Source: Flavobacteriales bacterium UBA979
GTDB taxonomy: Bacteria; Bacteroidota; Bacteroidia; Flavobacteriales_D; Sanyastnellaceae
DNA: 16,914 nt
Direction: 5' to 3'
Assembly (NCBI GenBank): GCA_002292325.1
Contig: DBBR01000027.1
Span: 1,028-17,941, forward strand
Part shown: positions 14,840 through 16,914 of the stretch, piece after piece
Position numbering within the stretch: position 1 is the stretch's first letter
How the letters are laid out: each line of letters opens with the position of its first letter
Notes under the pieces: generated by a model
Database searches by the model: none
The model's input: the letters and a program-made list of their open reading frames with translations, nothing else
Told to the model about the DNA's origin: nothing
Position numbers and translations under genes: made by a program

Positions 14840-15442
14840 ATGCTTCGATTCACTGCTCCTGCTTTATTGATGTTCATTTTCATTGGGGTCACGCATCCGA
14901 CTGCTTATTCTCAGGCGACTCATGAAGGAGGATCACCGCAAGATTGGAACCCTAACTTTGATGAAGATGCCCTCATTTCGATGCCTGACTTGCTCCCATT
15001 GCTCGGGATTTTTGGGTCGGAATGGAATGGTGAAAACGCACGTGCGACGCAGCCCCATGTGGTCTTGTTGGATTGGACTGGACGAGAGGATGAAGTCTTG
15101 GTGCTGCCCGCTGATGCGGATGCAGTGGTCTTCAATGCAGGAGTCAATGATCTATCCGATCCAGCTCAACAATTCACCAGCATTCGCCACATTGCTGTTC
15201 AGTCCCAAGAAGAGGATCCTTCGGCTTTACACATGCACCCCCAGATCCTTCTTTTGGATCGAGGTGTGAACGCTCAAGGTCAATCGATGAAGTATGGAAC
15301 CGAGTACATTCTTCATTTTCCAGATGGGACACGCGGCATGGTCAGTACAAATAGCGTTGGAGCGATGAGCTCATCCGGTACGCCGATTCGCACGGCTGCT
15401 TACCTCATTCATTCGGGTGGAAAGGTTTACGTTGGCCAGTGA
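14840..15442 (+). CDS. Secreted hypothetical protein with degenerate dockerin-like segment
   Basis: This 200-residue protein starts with a signal peptide (MLRFTAPALLMFIFIGVTHPT, cleavage near YSQ, residue 25). Residues 36-62 (DWNPNFDEDALISMPDLLPL, then LGIFGSEW) resemble the calcium-binding loop and helix of dockerin-type repeats (NPDxDxDGxIxxxDLLxLLxxFG) that occur in secreted Flavobacteriales proteins. Key Asp/Gly positions are altered here (Phe40, Ala44), so calcium binding is doubtful. The rest, about 70-200, is beta-rich with VVLLDWTGREDEVLVLPADA and ILHFPDGTRGMVSTNSVGAM; I do not recognise it. It ends in a hairpin terminator. It may be linked to surface-attached or secreted complexes; this is inference. 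Confidence 0.72.
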   Translation: MLRFTAPALLMFIFIGVTHPTAYSQATHEGGSPQDWNPNFDEDALISMPDLLPLLGIFGSEWNGENARATQPHVVLLDWTGREDEVLVLPADADAVVFNAGVNDLSDPAQQFTSIRHIAVQSQEEDPSALHMHPQILLLDRGVNAQGQSMKYGTEYILHFPDGTRGMVSTNSVGAMSSSGTPIRTAAYLIHSGGKVYVGQ

Positions 15443-15450
15443 TGCTGAAT

Positions 15451-15474
15451 CAAGCGAATCGTTCGCTTGCTTTT
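15451..15474 (+). terminator. Probable intrinsic terminator after the dockerin-like gene
   Basis: CAAGCGAA (15451-15458) and TTCGCTTG (15462-15469) form a perfect 8-bp stem around TCG (or 7 bp with a 5-base loop), followed by C and four T residues. It lies 9 bases after the stop codon. The T tract is short, so termination may be partial. Confidence 0.65.
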
Positions 15475-15477
15475 CCG

Positions 15478-15485
15478 TACCTTCG
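15478..15485 (+). promoter_or_regulatory. Possible -7 box for the cold-shock gene
   Basis: TACCTTCG, one mismatch from TAnnTTTG and identical to the box before the DUF3127 gene, lies 27 bases before the CTG start proposed for the cold-shock protein. It follows immediately on the terminator hairpin. No good -33 TTG is seen. Confidence 0.3.
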
Positions 15486-15512
15486 GACAAATTAATCTAA
15501 ACATTAGAAATC

Positions 15513-15962
15513 CTGGGTAGATCACAGCAATCCTTCGGCAAACGCGAACGCGAAATGAAGCGCGAAAAGAAGCGCAAAGAGAAAGAAGCCAAAAAGTTGG
15601 CCCGATCAGAAAACAAGAACAGCTTGGACGATGACAGCATGATTGCTTACGTCGATGAGTTTGGCAATGTGACGGAAACGCCGCCAGATCCCACGGAGCG
15701 AGAGGAGATCAATGCAGAGGATATTGAGTTGGGCATCCCCAAAAAGGAAAAGATTGAAGTTGATGTTGTTCGCACAGGTTTTGTGTCCTTCTTCAACGAC
15801 TCCAAACAATTTGGATTCATTCGCGATGCGGCGACGCAAGAGAGCATTTTTGTTCACGCCAGCAATACGAAGGAGCCCATTACTGAGAACATGAAGGTGC
15901 GTTTCGAAGTGGAGCAATCACCACGGGGTTTGTCGGCCATCAAGGTCGAGGCAGACAAATAA
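15513..15962 (+). CDS. Cold-shock-domain protein with basic N-terminal tail, CTG start proposed
   Basis: This protein is 149 residues from CTG 15513, or 135 from ATG 15555. Residues about 1-35 are a Lys/Arg/Glu-rich tail (GRSQQSFGKREREMKREKK). An acidic linker follows with SMIAYVDEFGNVTETPPDPT (42-61), and the C-terminal cold-shock domain (about 85-149) has RNP1-like KQFGFIRD (98-105) and RNP2-like SIFVHAS. It probably binds single-stranded RNA or DNA as an RNA chaperone. Bacteroidota homologues that I recall begin MGRSQ-type, which matches the codons from 15513 on. There is no ATG, GTG or TTG in that frame between the upstream stop (15498) and 15555. If CTG is not used, translation starts at 15555 and the tail is 14 residues shorter. 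Confidence 0.88.
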   Translation: MGRSQQSFGKREREMKREKKRKEKEAKKLARSENKNSLDDDSMIAYVDEFGNVTETPPDPTEREEINAEDIELGIPKKEKIEVDVVRTGFVSFFNDSKQFGFIRDAATQESIFVHASNTKEPITENMKVRFEVEQSPRGLSAIKVEADK

Positions 15963-15976
15963 GTTGATCTTATGAT

Positions 15977-15993
15977 GGCGGATAGATTCCGCC
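15977..15993 (+). other. GC-rich hairpin after the cold-shock gene
   Basis: GGCGGA (15977-15982) pairs with TCCGCC (15988-15993) across a 5-base loop, 15 bases after the cold-shock stop. No T run follows, so it is not a standard terminator; it could stabilise the 3' end of the message. Confidence 0.4.
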
Positions 15994-16020
15994 TTGGCCG
16001 CTTGGACATAGGCACGTCAA

Positions 16021-16056
16021 GTGGGCCAAAGAACTCGGCTTGCCCACCGGTTTTTT
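16021..16056 (+). terminator. Terminator-like hairpin overlapping the TPR ORF start
   Basis: GTGGGC (16021-16026) and GCCCAC (16042-16047) form a 6-bp stem with a 15-base loop, followed after CGG by six T residues (16051-16056). It may end the cold-shock transcript. It coincides exactly with the GTG codon proposed for the TPR ORF, which makes that start doubtful. Confidence 0.4.
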
Positions 16057-16506
16057 GGTATCTGGCGACGACGGAAGCTCCCGGAAAACTCGTTGCGCTA
16101 CTTCAGGCAGGCAGCCGAGTGGAAACCCCACCCGGAATCGTTTGAAAATGTTGCGGTGGCGGCCAAAAAACTCGGCGATTTTAAAACCGCGGAGGCGTTC
16201 TACCTGAAGTGCGACAAAAACTTCGAGCCGCCTTCGTACTTCATGAACCTGAGCACCCTCTACTTCGAAACCCAACAATTCGAAAAGGGCGCCGACATCA
16301 TGACCCAAGCCATCGACGCTGGTTGCAACGACATCCTCTGCTTCAAGATGCGGTGCTTCTTTCGCATCGAATCACGGGACATTCCGGGTGCGTTGGCCGA
16401 CTTTGAGCAAGCCATGGCGTTGTTCAATGCCGTACCCAACGCACAACCCGATGCCATCCTGAACAACCTACAGATGATGCTTTTGCCGCACCTGAGAGGG
16501 CAGTGA
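16021..16506 (+). CDS. TPR-like protein, start uncertain, possibly a 5'-truncated gene
   Basis: This ORF encodes up to 161 residues. From about residue 21 it reads as tetratricopeptide-type helical repeats: NSLRYFRQAAEWKPHPESFE, NVAVAAKKLGDFKTAEAFYL, PSYFMNLSTLYFETQQFEKG followed by ADIMTQAIDAG, and CFFRIESRDIPGALADFEQA. Spacing near 34 residues and the Ala/Gly/Tyr positions fit TPR. The first 20 residues (Arg-rich) do not look like a protein start, the only early start is GTG inside a hairpin, and no ATG occurs before residue 75. Codons end in C far more often than in neighbouring genes (seven AAC to two AAT, nearly all TTC and TAC). It may be a truncated or frameshifted copy, or a gene from another source. 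A strong terminator follows 40 bases later. Confidence 0.6.
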   Translation: MGQRTRLAHRFFGIWRRRKLPENSLRYFRQAAEWKPHPESFENVAVAAKKLGDFKTAEAFYLKCDKNFEPPSYFMNLSTLYFETQQFEKGADIMTQAIDAGCNDILCFKMRCFFRIESRDIPGALADFEQAMALFNAVPNAQPDAILNNLQMMLLPHLRGQ

Positions 16507-16546
16507 GCCAAGGCTGAACGCGCAACAACTAAGAGCTTCCAGCGTG

Positions 16547-16584
16547 AAAAACGCCCCCGTTTCCAAACGGGAGGCGTTTCTCTT
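16547..16584 (+). terminator. Strong, possibly bidirectional terminator
   Basis: AAACGCC (16549-16555) and CCCGTTT (16556-16562) pair with AAACGGG (16565-16571) and GGCGTTT (16573-16579), giving two 7-bp stems stacked with one bulged A (16572). A pyrimidine tail TCTCTT follows, and A residues precede the stem, so it could work on both strands. Confidence 0.8.
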
Positions 16585-16599
16585 ACACTAATGTGAGAT

Positions 16600-16696
16600 G
16601 AACTGAGTAACGAAGGCTTACGTTCTGCCTCCTCGCTAGTCTTTGAGGCAACGAACCGATAGGCCCTTATCGTTCCGAGAGGAACCTTCAAAGACT
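16600..16696. other. Block of overlapping inverted repeats, candidate structured RNA
   Basis: This non-coding stretch carries at least five pairings. (1) GAAC-TGA-GTAA (16600-16610) with TTACGTTC (16618-16625). (2) CGTT-CT-GCCTC (16622-16632 region) with GAGGCAACG (16645-16653). (3) AGTCTTTGAGG (16638-16648) with CCTTCAAAGACT (16685-16696), 11 bp with one bulge. (4) CGATA (16657-16661) with TATCG (16668-16672), extended by GAA/TTC. (5) GTTCC-GAGA-GGAAC (16672-16685), with a GNRA tetraloop. Pairings 2 and 3 share 16645-16648 and cannot form together, as in an attenuator or switch. No tRNA, RNase P or tmRNA signature is recognised. It lies between the terminator and the CAP-domain gene. Confidence 0.45.
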
Positions 16697-16725
16697 GAAT
16701 TCAAACGTCAATTATCAGATGTGAA

Positions 16726-16755
16726 TTGTGTTCGTGAATCAGAAGTATACTTTCA
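16726..16755 (+). promoter_or_regulatory. Weak promoter candidate for the CAP-domain gene
   Basis: TTG at 16726-16728 and TACTTTCA at 16748-16755 are 19 bases apart, the right spacing for Bacteroidota, but the -7 element has two mismatches to TAnnTTTG. It would give a leader of about 20 bases. The surrounding sequence is AT-rich compared with the genes. Confidence 0.33.
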
Positions 16756-16779
16756 ATTAATTTATGTACATTCACTTCA

Positions 16780-16914
16780 ATGAAAACTATACTAGTTAGC
16801 GTTTTTGTAATTTTTGCTGCTTGTCCGGGCGTGGCACAATCTGAGGCCATCCAAGAAGCATTGACCTATTTGAACCGGGTGCGAGCTAATCCCGATGCAT
16901 TCTCTGAAGAAATT
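16780..16914 (+). CDS. Secreted CAP/SCP-domain protein, 3' end missing
   Basis: Only the first 45 residues are inside the window. They begin with a signal peptide (MKTILVSVFVIFAACPGVAQ, cleavage near residue 20), followed by SEAIQEALTYLNRVRANPDA, which matches the opening helix of CAP (SCP/PR-1-like) domains with the LNxxRANP pattern. Family members are secreted; in bacteria their roles are mostly unknown. The signal peptide contains one Cys (AACPG) in a poor lipobox context, so a lipoprotein is possible but less likely. The reading frame is open to the last base of the window. Confidence 0.8.
   Translation, partial: MKTILVSVFVIFAACPGVAQSEAIQEALTYLNRVRANPDAFSEEI

Noticed and set aside
16260..16691. 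Minus-strand open frame of 143 codons
   Set aside because: It runs antisense to the TPR ORF and across the terminator and the structured block, with no protein-like motif.
16585..16779. Search for a tRNA, tmRNA or 6S-type RNA in the longest gap
   Set aside because: No cloverleaf, no T-loop consensus and no tmRNA tag reading frame could be found; only unassigned hairpins.
1..16914. CRISPR arrays, insertion sequences, phage or toxin-antitoxin genes
   Set aside because: No regularly spaced repeats, transposase or integrase motifs, or paired small toxin-antitoxin-like ORFs were recognised anywhere in the window.

Overview
The window reads as chromosomal DNA of a Bacteroidota bacterium, most likely a free-living member of the order Flavobacteriales. 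The clues are protein families largely confined to that phylum (DUF3127, DUF3078, a bifunctional-nuclease/UVR protein, a cold-shock protein with a lysine-rich N-terminal tail beginning GRSQQSFGKRE). There are also several matches to the Bacteroidota -7 promoter box TAnnTTTG, and genes are tightly packed. Base composition is near 50% GC by eye. No tRNA, rRNA, CRISPR array, transposase or integrase was seen.

Positions 1-5420 (+ strand) hold housekeeping metabolism: the 3' part of etfB, etfA (electron transfer flavoprotein), a bifunctional nuclease-family protein with a C-terminal UVR motif, purE, a flavin reductase-like protein, a DUF3127 protein with a tail resembling that of SSB, and an M16 zinc protease. 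Spacings of 3 to 6 bases for etfB-etfA and for nuclease-purE-flavin reductase suggest two operons or one long one.

Positions 5417-7460 hold a minus-strand protein built of 25-residue helical repeats. Its stop codon overlaps that of the protease, and it is divergent from an MFS transporter. A 69-residue coiled-coil protein and a strong intrinsic terminator follow.

Positions 7493-11401 (- strand) form a cluster transcribed in the order SAM methyltransferase, cytochrome c-sugar dehydrogenase fusion, DUF3078 protein, fabD. The first three look like one operon (10-base gap, then an ATGA overlap). fabD has its own exact -7 box.

Positions 11473-16914 (+ strand) hold an aldehyde dehydrogenase coupled by an ATGA overlap to a secreted GH13 amylase/neopullulanase, a secreted protein with a degenerate dockerin-like segment, a cold-shock protein that appears to start at CTG, and a TPR-like ORF of different codon use. 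Then come a terminator, a roughly 100-base block rich in competing inverted repeats, and the start of a secreted CAP/SCP-domain protein that runs off the edge.

Most genes are ordinary. The parts that deserve a second look are the structured block at 16600-16696, the SSB-like tip on the DUF3127 protein, the 25-residue repeat protein, the CTG start, the possible leaderless promoters and the odd TPR locus. No defence or mobile system was recognised.
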